Shown in pieces: positions 1-7,471 of a stretch of 64,000 nt of DNA. The position numbers and the translations under genes were made by a program. Origin of the DNA: Rhodococcus sp. B7740. Its GTDB lineage: Bacteria; Actinomycetota; Actinomycetes; Mycobacteriales; Mycobacteriaceae. Location of the stretch: positions 5,146,001 to 5,210,000 of the forward strand of contig NZ_CP010797.1 in assembly GCF_000954115.1 (NCBI RefSeq), given 5' to 3'. Within the stretch, counting starts at the first letter, position 1; each line of letters starts with the position of its first letter. Below the pieces are notes generated by a model. It was given only the letters and a program-made list of their open reading frames with translations. It had not been told where the DNA came from and ran no database searches.

Positions 1-1053
1 TACACCCCCGGAGTGGCGCAGGTCAGCCGCGCCATCGCCGCCGACGCCTCGCTGGCCAAGCGATACACCTGGACCGATCGCCTCGTGGCCGTCATCTCCG
101 ACGGTTCCGCAGTGCTCGGCCTGGGCGACATCGGTCCGCGCGCGTCGTTGCCGGTGATGGAGGGCAAGGCCGCGCTGTTCAAGAAGTTCGCAGGCCTCGA
201 CTCCATTCCGATCGTGCTCGACACCAACGACGTCGACGAGATCGTCGAGACCATCGTGCGGATGCGGCACAGCTTCGGCGCCGTCAACCTCGAAGACATC
301 TCGGCACCGCGCTGTTTCGAGATCGAGAAGCGCGTCATCGAGGCGCTCGAATGCCCCGTCATGCACGACGACCAACACGGCACCGCCATCGTCGTACTCG
401 CTGCTCTCAACGGGGCTGCGAAGGTTCAGGGCCGCAGTACGTCCGAACTGAAGGTCGTCGTATCCGGAGCCGGGGCAGCGGGAGTCGCGTGCGCGAACAT
501 GCTGCTTCTGGCCGGCATCCGGGACGTGGTGGTGCTGGACTCGAAGGGCATCGTGTCCGCCGACCGCTCGGACCTCAACAGCGTCAAGACCGATCTCGCC
601 GCGCGTACCAACCCCCGTGCACTGTCGGGCGGTGCGGTCGACGCCCTCGCCGGAGCGGACGTGTTCCTCGGTCTGTCCGCAGGCAAGGTCGACGAGAGCT
701 ACATCGCTTCGATGGCCCCGGACTCCATCGTGTTCGCACTGTCCAATCCGGATCCGGAGATCCATCCGGAGGTGGCGAGGAAGTACGCCGCCATCGTGGC
801 CACCGGACGAAGCGACTTCCCGAACCAGATCAACAACGTTCTCGCCTTTCCCGGTGTGTTCAAGGGCGCACTCGACGCCGGTGCCCGCCGTATCACCGAA
901 GGCATGAAGCTCGCCGCTGCCGAGGCAATCCTCTCGGTTCTCGGCGACGAGTTGGCTGCGGACAAGATCGTGCCCAGCCCACTCGATCCTCGTGTCGCCC
1001 CGGCCGTTGCGGACGCAGTTGCGGCAGCAGCGCGAGCCGAGGGCGTCGCGTAG
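1..1053 (+). CDS. NAD(P)-dependent malic enzyme (5' end outside window)
   Basis: Oxidative decarboxylation of malate to pyruvate and CO2 with NAD(P)H, a cytosolic link between the TCA cycle and gluconeogenesis. The reading frame is already open at base 1 and reads YTPGVA, the conserved malic-enzyme start region, so the true start lies upstream and roughly 30-60 residues are missing. Visible motifs are the metal/substrate segment VMHDDQHGTA (about residue 120), a Rossmann GAGAAG nucleotide-binding loop in the middle, ALSNPDPEIHP and FPNQINNVLAFPG near the end. The length fits the short single-domain bacterial form of about 390 aa. It ends at TAG 1051-1053, just before a strong hairpin, and converges on the ABC operon. 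Cofactor preference cannot be read from the sequence. Confidence 0.93.
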   Translation, partial: YTPGVAQVSRAIAADASLAKRYTWTDRLVAVISDGSAVLGLGDIGPRASLPVMEGKAALFKKFAGLDSIPIVLDTNDVDEIVETIVRMRHSFGAVNLEDISAPRCFEIEKRVIEALECPVMHDDQHGTAIVVLAALNGAAKVQGRSTSELKVVVSGAGAAGVACANMLLLAGIRDVVVLDSKGIVSADRSDLNSVKTDLAARTNPRALSGGAVDALAGADVFLGLSAGKVDESYIASMAPDSIVFALSNPDPEIHPEVARKYAAIVATGRSDFPNQINNVLAFPGVFKGALDAGARRITEGMKLAAAEAILSVLGDELAADKIVPSPLDPRVAPAVADAVAAAARAEGVA

Positions 1054-1066
1054 GAAAACGGAAGAA

Positions 1067-1111
1067 ACACCGGCGAACCCGGCCCTACCCGGGCCTGCGG
1101 TTCGCCGGTGT
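1067..1111. terminator. Bidirectional hairpin terminator between malic enzyme and opuC operon
   Basis: Perfect 13-bp inverted repeat (arms ACACCGGCGAACC and GGTTCGCCGGTGT) around a GC-rich loop, followed on the plus strand by tctttcgtct. It sits between two convergent genes (ends at 1053 and 1143), so it could serve both. Confidence 0.75.
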
Positions 1112-1142
1112 CTTTCGTCTGTGTCTTTCGTGGTGGGACGAG

Positions 1143-1835
1143 TCAGACTTTCGCGAGTCCGGTCGGCATCCGCCGCAGGCGACCGGTTCCCGGCACCGAC
1201 GTCCACACCGCGAGGGCGAGCAGGCCGTCGACGATCAGGGTCAGCAGAGCCACCAGAATCGCGCCGACGAGGACGCGGCCGTAGTCGTAGAGCGCGAGCC
1301 CGTCGAAGATGTAGCGGCCGAGCCCACCCAGGTTGACGTAGGCCGCGATGGTCGCGGTGGCGATGATCTGCAGTGTGGTGTTGCGCAATCCACCGAGGAT
1401 CAGCGGCAGCGCGTTGGGGATCTCGACCCGAAACAGCACTTGCGTTTCGGTCATCCCCATCGCGCGGGCGGCGTCGACGACGTTGGCGTCCACGTTGGCG
1501 ATGCCGGAGTACGTGCCTGCCAACAGCGGAGGAATACCGAGCAGCACCAACGCGATGATCGGCGGAACCAGTCCGAGTCCGATCACCAGAACCAGAAACA
1601 CGAGAATGCCGAGGGTCGGCAGCGACCGCAGCGCGTTGACGAGGCCAACGACGACGGCCTCACCGCGGCGCAGGTGACCGATGAGCAGACCCACCGGAAC
1701 CGCGACGGCGGCCGAGAGCAACACTGCCAGCAGGCTGTACCACATGTGCTCGATCAGTCGTGCGCCGATTCCCGTCGGCCCGGCCCAGTTTCCGCCGTCG
1801 AGAATGTACGAGAACGCCTCGGAGAAGAGATTCAT
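1143..1835 (-). CDS. Glycine betaine/choline-type ABC transporter permease (ProW/OpuCD-like)
   Basis: Integral membrane permease of an OpuC/ProU-type importer for compatible solutes (glycine betaine, carnitine, choline or proline). It is about 230 aa with five or six hydrophobic helices and a cytoplasmic EAA-type loop (RAMGMTETQVLFRVEIPNAL) that contacts the ATPase. The start at 1835 is chosen because its ATG overlaps the stop of the upstream permease as ATGA. An upstream in-frame start at 1880 would bury the neighbour's end. It is the last gene of a four-gene operon (binding protein, ATPase, permease, permease), each joined by a 1-4 base overlap. Substrate is inferred from family only. Confidence 0.88.
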   Translation of the reverse strand: MNLFSEAFSYILDGGNWAGPTGIGARLIEHMWYSLLAVLLSAAVAVPVGLLIGHLRRGEAVVVGLVNALRSLPTLGILVFLVLVIGLGLVPPIIALVLLGIPPLLAGTYSGIANVDANVVDAARAMGMTETQVLFRVEIPNALPLILGGLRNTTLQIIATATIAAYVNLGGLGRYIFDGLALYDYGRVLVGAILVALLTLIVDGLLALAVWTSVPGTGRLRRMPTGLAKV

Positions 1836-2497
1836 GCGCGTGCCTTCTTCTTCGACGAGCCCGTGTTCAGTCGCGTCCACGGAGTGAGTCGACGCCCCAG
1901 CAGGAACAGGGCCGCGTCGAAGATCAACGCCAGGAACACGATCGAGATGATGCCTGCGAAGATCTGATCGGGATAGTCACGCTGGTAGCCCTGGGTGAAG
2001 AGTTGGCCGAGACCGCCGATGCCGATCACCGAGCCCACCGAGACCAGCGAGATGTTGGTGACCGCAACGACTCTGATGTTCGCGATCAGCACCGGAAGCG
2101 CCAGGGGCAGTTCGACGGTCACCGCTCGCCGCAGCGACGAGTAGCCCATCGCCTCGGCAGAATCGACCACGGCGAACGGCACCGAGTCGAGGGCCTCTGG
2201 GACCGCGCGCACCAGCAGTGCGGTCGAGTACACCGACAGGGCGATCACCACGTTCAGTGGATCGAGTACCGGTAGACCGACCACCGCGGGGATGGTGACG
2301 AACAGGGCGAGCGAGGGCAGGGTGAACGCGATACTGGCCACCGTCAACGTGATTCGACGAACCCAGCGAGTGTTGCGAATGACGGTGCCCAGCGGGATGG
2401 CGATGAGCAACCCGACGAACAGCGGGACGAGCGAGAGGTACAGGTGCGTCTTCGTGTAGCCGAGGACCACACCGAAGTTGTCCAGCAGCCAGGTCAC
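1832..2497 (-). CDS. Glycine betaine/choline-type ABC transporter permease (OpuCB-like)
   Basis: Second permease subunit (221 aa) of the osmoprotectant importer, pairing with the downstream permease to form the membrane channel. It has several transmembrane helices and the coupling loop EAMGYSSLRRAVTVELPLAL followed by a conserved GSVIGIGGLGQL segment typical of ProW-family permeases. Its start overlaps the ATPase stop as ATGA and its stop overlaps the next permease start, so the operon is translationally coupled. The C-terminus is basic (GSSKKKARA). Confidence 0.88.
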   Translation of the reverse strand: MTWLLDNFGVVLGYTKTHLYLSLVPLFVGLLIAIPLGTVIRNTRWVRRITLTVASIAFTLPSLALFVTIPAVVGLPVLDPLNVVIALSVYSTALLVRAVPEALDSVPFAVVDSAEAMGYSSLRRAVTVELPLALPVLIANIRVVAVTNISLVSVGSVIGIGGLGQLFTQGYQRDYPDQIFAGIISIVFLALIFDAALFLLGRRLTPWTRLNTGSSKKKARA

Positions 2498-3645
2498 TGT
2501 TCGGTGTCCCCGCTGGCGAGGAAGTGATGCCGGTTGCGTTCCGAGTCCTCCGACTTACGTTGCGCAGCAAGGTGTTCGAGGATCTCCGCACCGTCGACGC
2601 TGCCCACGGCAGCCCCGGCACCATCGACCGCGACGCCGATTCCCGACGGCGAGGAGATCGCGGCGTCGAGTGCCTGACGCAGATCGCCGCCCTCGAGGAA
2701 CAGCGAGCCGCCCGCTGCCGTGCTCTCGTCGATGCTGCGGCCGCCCCGCACCTTCTCGACTCCGGTCGCGTCGATCCACCCGAGCGGTCGGCGCTGTTCG
2801 TCGACGACGAGCACCCATTGCCCCTGGTCCAGTCGGAGGCCGTCGATCTCGTCCTGCGTCGCCGTGTGGATCGGGTGCATGGTCACAGCCTGCGCCGACC
2901 TGAACGACAGCCCGCGGTAGCCGCGATCGCGGCCGACGAACGACGCCACGAAAGACGTTGCCGGTGCGGCGAGTACGGTCTCGGGCTTGTCGTACTGCTG
3001 CAGTCGGCCCTGCGGTCCGAAGACCGCGATGCGATCGCCGAGCCGTACGGCCTCGTCGATGTCGTGGGTGACGAAGACGATCGTCTTCTTCAGGTCGGCC
3101 TGCAGGCGCAGCATCTCGATCTGCAGTTCTTCACGAACCACCGGGTCGACCGCGCTGAAGGGCTCGTCCATCAGCAGGATCGGTGGGTCGGCGGCCAGCG
3201 CCCGGGCCACGCCCACCCGCTGTTGCTGCCCGCCGGACAGTTGCGCCGGGTAGCGCGAGGCGAACGCCGGGTCCAGGCCGACGCGCTCGAGGACGTCGAG
3301 TGCAGCCTTGCGTGCGGCGCGACGCGATTCGCCGTTCAGTACCGGCACCGTGGCGACGTTGTCGACGACGGTACGGTGCGGCAACAAGCCGGCACTCTGA
3401 ATCACGTATCCGATGCCGCGGCGCAGCTTCACCGCGTCGATGTCGGCGACGTTGCGACCGTCGACCGTGATCACACCCGAGGTGGGAGTGATCATGCGAT
3501 TGATCATTCGCATCGAGGTGGTCTTGCCGCAGCCGGACGGCCCCACGAACACGGTGAACGAGTGTGGCTCGATCACCAGGTCCAAGGAGTCGACCGCTGT
3601 GGTGCCATCCGGATAGGTCTTGTTGACGTGCTCGAAGGTGATCAT
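2494..3645 (-). CDS. Glycine betaine/choline-type ABC transporter ATP-binding protein (OpuCA/ProV-like)
   Basis: ATPase subunit powering the osmoprotectant importer. Starting at MITFEHVNKTY (383 aa) it shows Walker A GPSGCGKT at residues 35-42, signature [15 protein letters not shown], Walker B ILLMDEPFSAVD and the switch histidine in FVTHDIDEA. A C-terminal extension of about 130 residues resembles the CBS region of OpuCA/ProV proteins, which in characterised homologues senses ionic strength or nucleotides. The start at 3645 was preferred to an in-frame start 13 codons upstream because it gives a TGATG one-base overlap with the binding-protein stop. The upstream residues are low-complexity (MGQGQGPGPAG). 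Confidence 0.9.
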   Translation of the reverse strand: MITFEHVNKTYPDGTTAVDSLDLVIEPHSFTVFVGPSGCGKTTSMRMINRMITPTSGVITVDGRNVADIDAVKLRRGIGYVIQSAGLLPHRTVVDNVATVPVLNGESRRAARKAALDVLERVGLDPAFASRYPAQLSGGQQQRVGVARALAADPPILLMDEPFSAVDPVVREELQIEMLRLQADLKKTIVFVTHDIDEAVRLGDRIAVFGPQGRLQQYDKPETVLAAPATSFVASFVGRDRGYRGLSFRSAQAVTMHPIHTATQDEIDGLRLDQGQWVLVVDEQRRPLGWIDATGVEKVRGGRSIDESTAAGGSLFLEGGDLRQALDAAISSPSGIGVAVDGAGAAVGSVDGAEILEHLAAQRKSEDSERNRHHFLASGDTEQ

Positions 3646-4619
3646 CAGCTGACCGGCTGGTCCAGGCCCTTGTCCTTGACCCACGCCGCTGCTGCTGCCG
3701 CCGGCTCGACCTTTTCGTCACCGGAGACCGAGGTGTTCAGTGCGATCAGCTCTTCGGTGGTGATCTGCGCCGACACGGCGTCGAGCACCTGAGTGAGCTT
3801 GTCGGACTGCTTGGCCGTACGCAGCACCGGAATGATGTTCTGGGCCGCGAAATTGTTCTCCGGGTCTTCGAGGACCACGAGATCGTTCTGTGCGATCGAG
3901 GGCGCGGTGGTGAAGATGTCCGCCGCGACGACCTGCCCGGAGACGAGTGCCTCGACCGTGGCCGGGCCGCCGCCGTCGGAGATCGGGATGTAGTTGCCGG
4001 GCGAGATGTCCAGGCCGTACTTGTCTCGCAGACCGGGCAGGCCGCCGACGCGCTCCTGGAACTCCGGGGTACCGGCGAAGGTCACCTCGGAGGAGAACGG
4101 TGCGAGGTCGCCGATGGTGGTGAGGTTGCGTTCGGTGGCGGTCTGGCGAGTGACGACGACGGCGTCCTTGTCCTCGCCCGGTGCCTGCGCCGTCACGGTG
4201 AGATCGTCGCCCAGGGCGGCAGGAAGTGCGGCCAGGACGTCCTCGGACGAGGTCGCGGTCGCGGATTCGTCCAAGTACTGCAGCAGGTTTCCGGTGTAGT
4301 CGGGGATCAGGTCGATCGACCCGTCTCGCACTGCGGGAATGTAGGCCTCACGGCTGCCGATGTTGAGCTTGGTGCTCACCTCGAAACCATTGGCGCGCAA
4401 CGCCTCGGCGTAGATGTTCGCCACGGTCTCGGACTCGGGGAAGTTGGCGGAGCCGATGATGATGGAGTTCGTGTCGCTGTTGGTCTCGCCGCCACCGCTC
4501 GAGAGTGGATCCGAATTGCCGCCGCAGGCGGTCAGGGCGGTGACCGAGAGAGCGAGTGCGGCAACAGCTGCCACTGCCCTCGGAGCGGAGAACGCACGCG
4601 TGATGCGGGAGGTGGTCAT
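3645..4619 (-). CDS. Glycine betaine/choline ABC transporter substrate-binding lipoprotein (OpuCC-like)
   Basis: Extracytoplasmic binding protein that captures the osmoprotectant and feeds the two permeases. The start at 4619 is preceded by a clear GGAAGGA ribosome-binding site. The N-terminus is a lipoprotein signal with lipobox LTAC and Cys at residue 32. The mature protein begins IIIGSANFPESE and contains EAYIPAVRDGSIDLIPDYTG, both typical of the OpuAC/OpuCC type-II periplasmic fold. It is the first gene of the operon. The 203-bp region upstream is shared with the divergent paralogue at 4823. It contains a C5G7 run near 4670 that could form a small hairpin. Regulation, presumably osmotic, cannot be read directly. 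Confidence 0.9.
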   Translation of the reverse strand: MTTSRITRAFSAPRAVAAVAALALSVTALTACGGNSDPLSSGGGETNSDTNSIIIGSANFPESETVANIYAEALRANGFEVSTKLNIGSREAYIPAVRDGSIDLIPDYTGNLLQYLDESATATSSEDVLAALPAALGDDLTVTAQAPGEDKDAVVVTRQTATERNLTTIGDLAPFSSEVTFAGTPEFQERVGGLPGLRDKYGLDISPGNYIPISDGGGPATVEALVSGQVVAADIFTTAPSIAQNDLVVLEDPENNFAAQNIIPVLRTAKQSDKLTQVLDAVSAQITTEELIALNTSVSGDEKVEPAAAAAAWVKDKGLDQPVS

Positions 4620-4822
4620 GGTGTCCTTCCATCGGTTCGGGCACAGTCCTACCCATTTCCGCCGATCTGCCCCCGGGGGGGCAACGGAAGAACCAGGACT
4701 CGGGCTGCTCGGGATGGTAGTCGAATTCGGCGTGCCCATAAGGTTGGTTCGACTACCGTCTCGTTCGCACTAGTGCCCCGCGGTCGGGATCGGTAAACCA
4801 CATGGGCAGTGAACAGGAGAAA

Positions 4823-5713
4823 ATGACAGTGCGATCGTCGGTTCTGGCAGCAGCCCTGGTGATGTCGATCGCCGGTCTGGTCGGCGGTTGCAGTGCGAGT
4901 GCATCGACCGACCCTGCTGCGGTGCCCGTCGTCGTCGGAGCGGGCAATTCGGATCTGTCGCGTCTGCTCGCGCAGATCTACGCCGGGGGACTGCGGTCGA
5001 CAGGAGCGGAGGTCGAGGTGAAGGAGGACCTGGGCGATCGGGCCGACTACCTCGCGGCGCTGGACCGCGGTGAGGTGACGATGGTTCCCGATCTCACAGG
5101 CGAGCTGCTGCGGACCTTCGACGGTCTCTCCGAGGCAACCGAGGCCGAGGACGTGTACACGGAACTGAACCGATCACTGCCGGCCGGATTGTCGGTGGGG
5201 GATTACGCCACCGCCGAGGATCGACTGGCCATCGCGGTGGCGTCGGGCAGTGAATCGGGCGACGAGACGGTGACGGATTTCCTGGGTCGTGAGGAAAGAA
5301 CGGTGGGAATCGTCGACGGCCAGGTCGATCCGATGGACGTCCTTGCGCAGGGTACGAGGAGTCCCACGTTCACGGGGGCGTCGGTCACCGATGTCACCCC
5401 GTATGCCGATGCGCAGTCCGCCGTCGACGGCTTGAACGCCGGAGAAGTCGACGTGCTGGCGATTCGCGCCGCGTCGTTCGGCCCGCTGGCGAAAGACCTG
5501 ACAACGCTGCCCGACGACGACCACGTGTATCCGGCGCAGAACGTGGTGCCGCTCTATTCCGACGGAGTGCTCGACGAGAGTGCTGTGAGGTCGTTCTCGG
5601 TGGTGGCGGGTGAGCTGACGACTGCGGACCTCGCCGAGATGATCGGCGAGGTCCGCAACGGAGTTCCGTCAGGCGATGTCGCCGGCCGTTGGCTCGGCGA
5701 GCGCAACCTCTGA
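4823..5713 (+). CDS. Divergent OpuCC-like substrate-binding lipoprotein
   Basis: A second, distant relative of the betaine-binding protein, transcribed away from the opuC-type operon. An AGGAG motif a few bases upstream selects ATG 4823 over an in-frame ATG at 4802. The 296-aa product has a lipoprotein signal with lipobox VGGC (Cys 23), a type-II binding fold start (PVVVGAGNSDLSRLLAQIY), the segment ALDRGEVTMVPDLTGELL parallel to the OpuCC SIDLIPDYTGNLL region, and a YPAQNVVPLYSDG strand matching AAQNIIPVLRTA of the neighbour. No permease or ATPase accompanies it, so it may serve the adjacent transporter with another specificity or act as a sensor. Its 3' end overlaps the convergent esterase gene by 45 bases. 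Confidence 0.8.
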   Translation: MTVRSSVLAAALVMSIAGLVGGCSASASTDPAAVPVVVGAGNSDLSRLLAQIYAGGLRSTGAEVEVKEDLGDRADYLAALDRGEVTMVPDLTGELLRTFDGLSEATEAEDVYTELNRSLPAGLSVGDYATAEDRLAIAVASGSESGDETVTDFLGREERTVGIVDGQVDPMDVLAQGTRSPTFTGASVTDVTPYADAQSAVDGLNAGEVDVLAIRAASFGPLAKDLTTLPDDDHVYPAQNVVPLYSDGVLDESAVRSFSVVAGELTTADLAEMIGEVRNGVPSGDVAGRWLGERNL

Positions 5714-6625
5714 CGGGCCGGTCGGCTGCGCGGCTCGGAGCTTGCGGCCGAGGTACGAGCCCATGTGCTGGACGGCCTGGGCCGCCTCACGCAGAATCGA
5801 CGCCTGCAGATGGGCCACGTGCCAGAGCTTCTTGTACTCCACGTGTTCGAGCTCGACACCCGACAGGCGCAGCTTGTCCGCGAACGCAGTGATCTGCGCG
5901 TACAGCACCTCGTCGGTACCGACGTGCATGACGATCGGCGGCAAACCGTCCAGGTTGCCCAGCAGTGGGGCGAAACCCTGGTCCAGCGGATCGCCCGCAC
6001 CCAGATACGCATCGGCCGAGCTGTAGGACCACCCGGTGTTGACCACCATGTCGCGGTCCTTGGCGGCGTCGCGAGCTCCGGGATCGACCCACGGCGAGAT
6101 CAGGCCGAGGGCAGCCGGGCTGGTGCCGTCGTCCACCAGACGCCGGGCAGCGGCGACCGAGAGACCGCCACCGGCCGAATCGCCGGCAATCGCGATGCGG
6201 TCCGCGGTGAATCCGTGGACACGAACCAGCTCGCGGAACGCCGCCACGGCGTCGTCCAGACCTGCCGGGTACGGGTTCTCCGGTGCCAACCGGTAATCGA
6301 GCACGTAGACAGCACTGGCCGATTCCCGGGCCAGATGTGCGGCCAGTGACCGGTGCGTATTGATGGATCCGATCGTGTACGCGCCGCCGTGCAGGTACAG
6401 GATCGCGGTGTCGCGTTCGGTTGCCCCGACGGTGACGCGCTCGGCTCGACGGCCCGCGAGTGTCATCTTCTGCGAGACCGTTCCGTGCGGAAGCGTTTGC
6501 ACGGGAGCTGCGGCCTCGAGGATCAGCCGCTGCGTCCGAAACGAGAATCGCGCATTCAGCGCGAGGCGATAGAACGGCTTCAGCGCAGCCGCGACGATCG
6601 GCAGGGGAACGTAGAAGGACTTCAC
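5669..6625 (-). CDS. Alpha/beta hydrolase, HSL-family esterase/lipase (LipR-like)
   Basis: Carboxylesterase of the hormone-sensitive-lipase family (318 aa). It has the oxyanion motif HGGAYTIG near residue 85 and the nucleophile elbow GDSAGGG near residue 150. The aspartate is likely in HVGTDEVLY and the histidine in KKLWHVAH. The start is GTG at 6625, 12 bases after the stop of the short-chain dehydrogenase, with ggcggg upstream as a weak ribosome-binding site. It is the last gene of the monooxygenase-SDR-esterase operon, where it could hydrolyse esters made by the Baeyer-Villiger enzyme. The closest remembered parallel is lipR beside mymA in mycobacteria. Its last 45 bases overlap the convergent lipoprotein gene. 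Confidence 0.88.
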   Translation of the reverse strand: MKSFYVPLPIVAAALKPFYRLALNARFSFRTQRLILEAAAPVQTLPHGTVSQKMTLAGRRAERVTVGATERDTAILYLHGGAYTIGSINTHRSLAAHLARESASAVYVLDYRLAPENPYPAGLDDAVAAFRELVRVHGFTADRIAIAGDSAGGGLSVAAARRLVDDGTSPAALGLISPWVDPGARDAAKDRDMVVNTGWSYSSADAYLGAGDPLDQGFAPLLGNLDGLPPIVMHVGTDEVLYAQITAFADKLRLSGVELEHVEYKKLWHVAHLQASILREAAQAVQHMGSYLGRKLRAAQPTGPSEVALAEPTAGDIA

Positions 6626-6637
6626 GACGCGACCCGC

Positions 6638-7471
6638 CTACTTCTTCGTGCGCGGCAGCGCGCGCTTGGACACTGCGGCGATCAGGCCCTGGTAACGCGA
6701 TCCGGTGATGCGCTGGAGCAGGTCGAGTGCAATGGCGTCGGAACCGATGAGAACGCGTCCCTTGCCCTTCTCGACACCCTTCAGGATGGTCTTGGCCGCG
6801 TCGATCGGGGTGGTCTTGGCGAGCTTGGTGTCGAAGAACTTCGCGAAATCGGCCTGGTCGTAGTTCTCGGCCACGGTGGCGTTGCGAGCGATGGCGGTCT
6901 TGATGCCACCGGGGTGAACCACGGTCACCTTCACCGGAGCCTTCGAGATCAACATCTCGATGCGGAGCGATTCGCTGAACCCGCGTACGGCGAACTTGGC
7001 CGCGTTGTACGCGGACTGCGACGGAATCGCCAACAGTCCGAAGAGGCTGGAGATGTTGATGATGTGGCCATCACCGGAGGCCTGGATGTGCGGCAGAAAA
7101 GCCTTGGTGCCGTTGACGACTCCCCAGAAATCGACGTCGACGATGCGCTCGATGTCCTTGAACGAGGACTTGTCGACGTCACCGTGGTAGGCGATGCCTG
7201 CGTTGTTGTAGATCTGGTTGACCTTGCCGAAATGCGCGACGACGGCCTCGGCGTAATCCAGGACGGTCTCGCGCTGGGAGACGTCGAGGAAATCCGACTT
7301 CACCTCGGCGCCGAGTGCTTCGACTCGTCGGACCGTCTCGTCGAGTCCGGCGGTGTCGACGTCGGACAACGCCAGTTTCGCGCCACGGCCGGCCAGCTCG
7401 AGAGCCAGTGCGCGGCCGATTCCCGAACCCGCGCCGGTGACGACGGCCACCTTGCCTGTGAATGTGCTCAT
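6638..7471 (-). CDS. Short-chain dehydrogenase/reductase (SadH-like)
   Basis: Classical SDR oxidoreductase, 277 aa, interconverting an alcohol and a ketone or aldehyde with NAD(P). Visible motifs are the TGAGSGIG nucleotide-binding loop (residues 12-19), NNAG, a catalytic serine in NISSLFG, and YNAAK as the catalytic Tyr/Lys pair. The basic C-terminus ends PRTKK. The start ATG overlaps the monooxygenase stop as ATGA, so translation is coupled. In the operon it could supply the ketone substrate of the monooxygenase, as proposed for sadH in the mycobacterial mymA operon. That role is inference. Confidence 0.9.
   Translation of the reverse strand: MSTFTGKVAVVTGAGSGIGRALALELAGRGAKLALSDVDTAGLDETVRRVEALGAEVKSDFLDVSQRETVLDYAEAVVAHFGKVNQIYNNAGIAYHGDVDKSSFKDIERIVDVDFWGVVNGTKAFLPHIQASGDGHIINISSLFGLLAIPSQSAYNAAKFAVRGFSESLRIEMLISKAPVKVTVVHPGGIKTAIARNATVAENYDQADFAKFFDTKLAKTTPIDAAKTILKGVEKGKGRVLIGSDAIALDLLQRITGSRYQGLIAAVSKRALPRTKK

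Noticed and set aside
351-1967. Long plus-strand open frame of 538 codons across the malic enzyme and the ABC permease genes
   Set aside because: Extremely Arg/Gly/Ser-rich translation typical of an antisense or shifted frame in GC-rich DNA; the malic enzyme and permease frames carry the conserved motifs.
4640-4700. CCCCC/GGGGGGG run upstream of the opuC-type operon considered as a terminator or riboswitch
   Set aside because: Too short and imperfect, no U-tract, and located between two divergent promoters where a terminator has no role.
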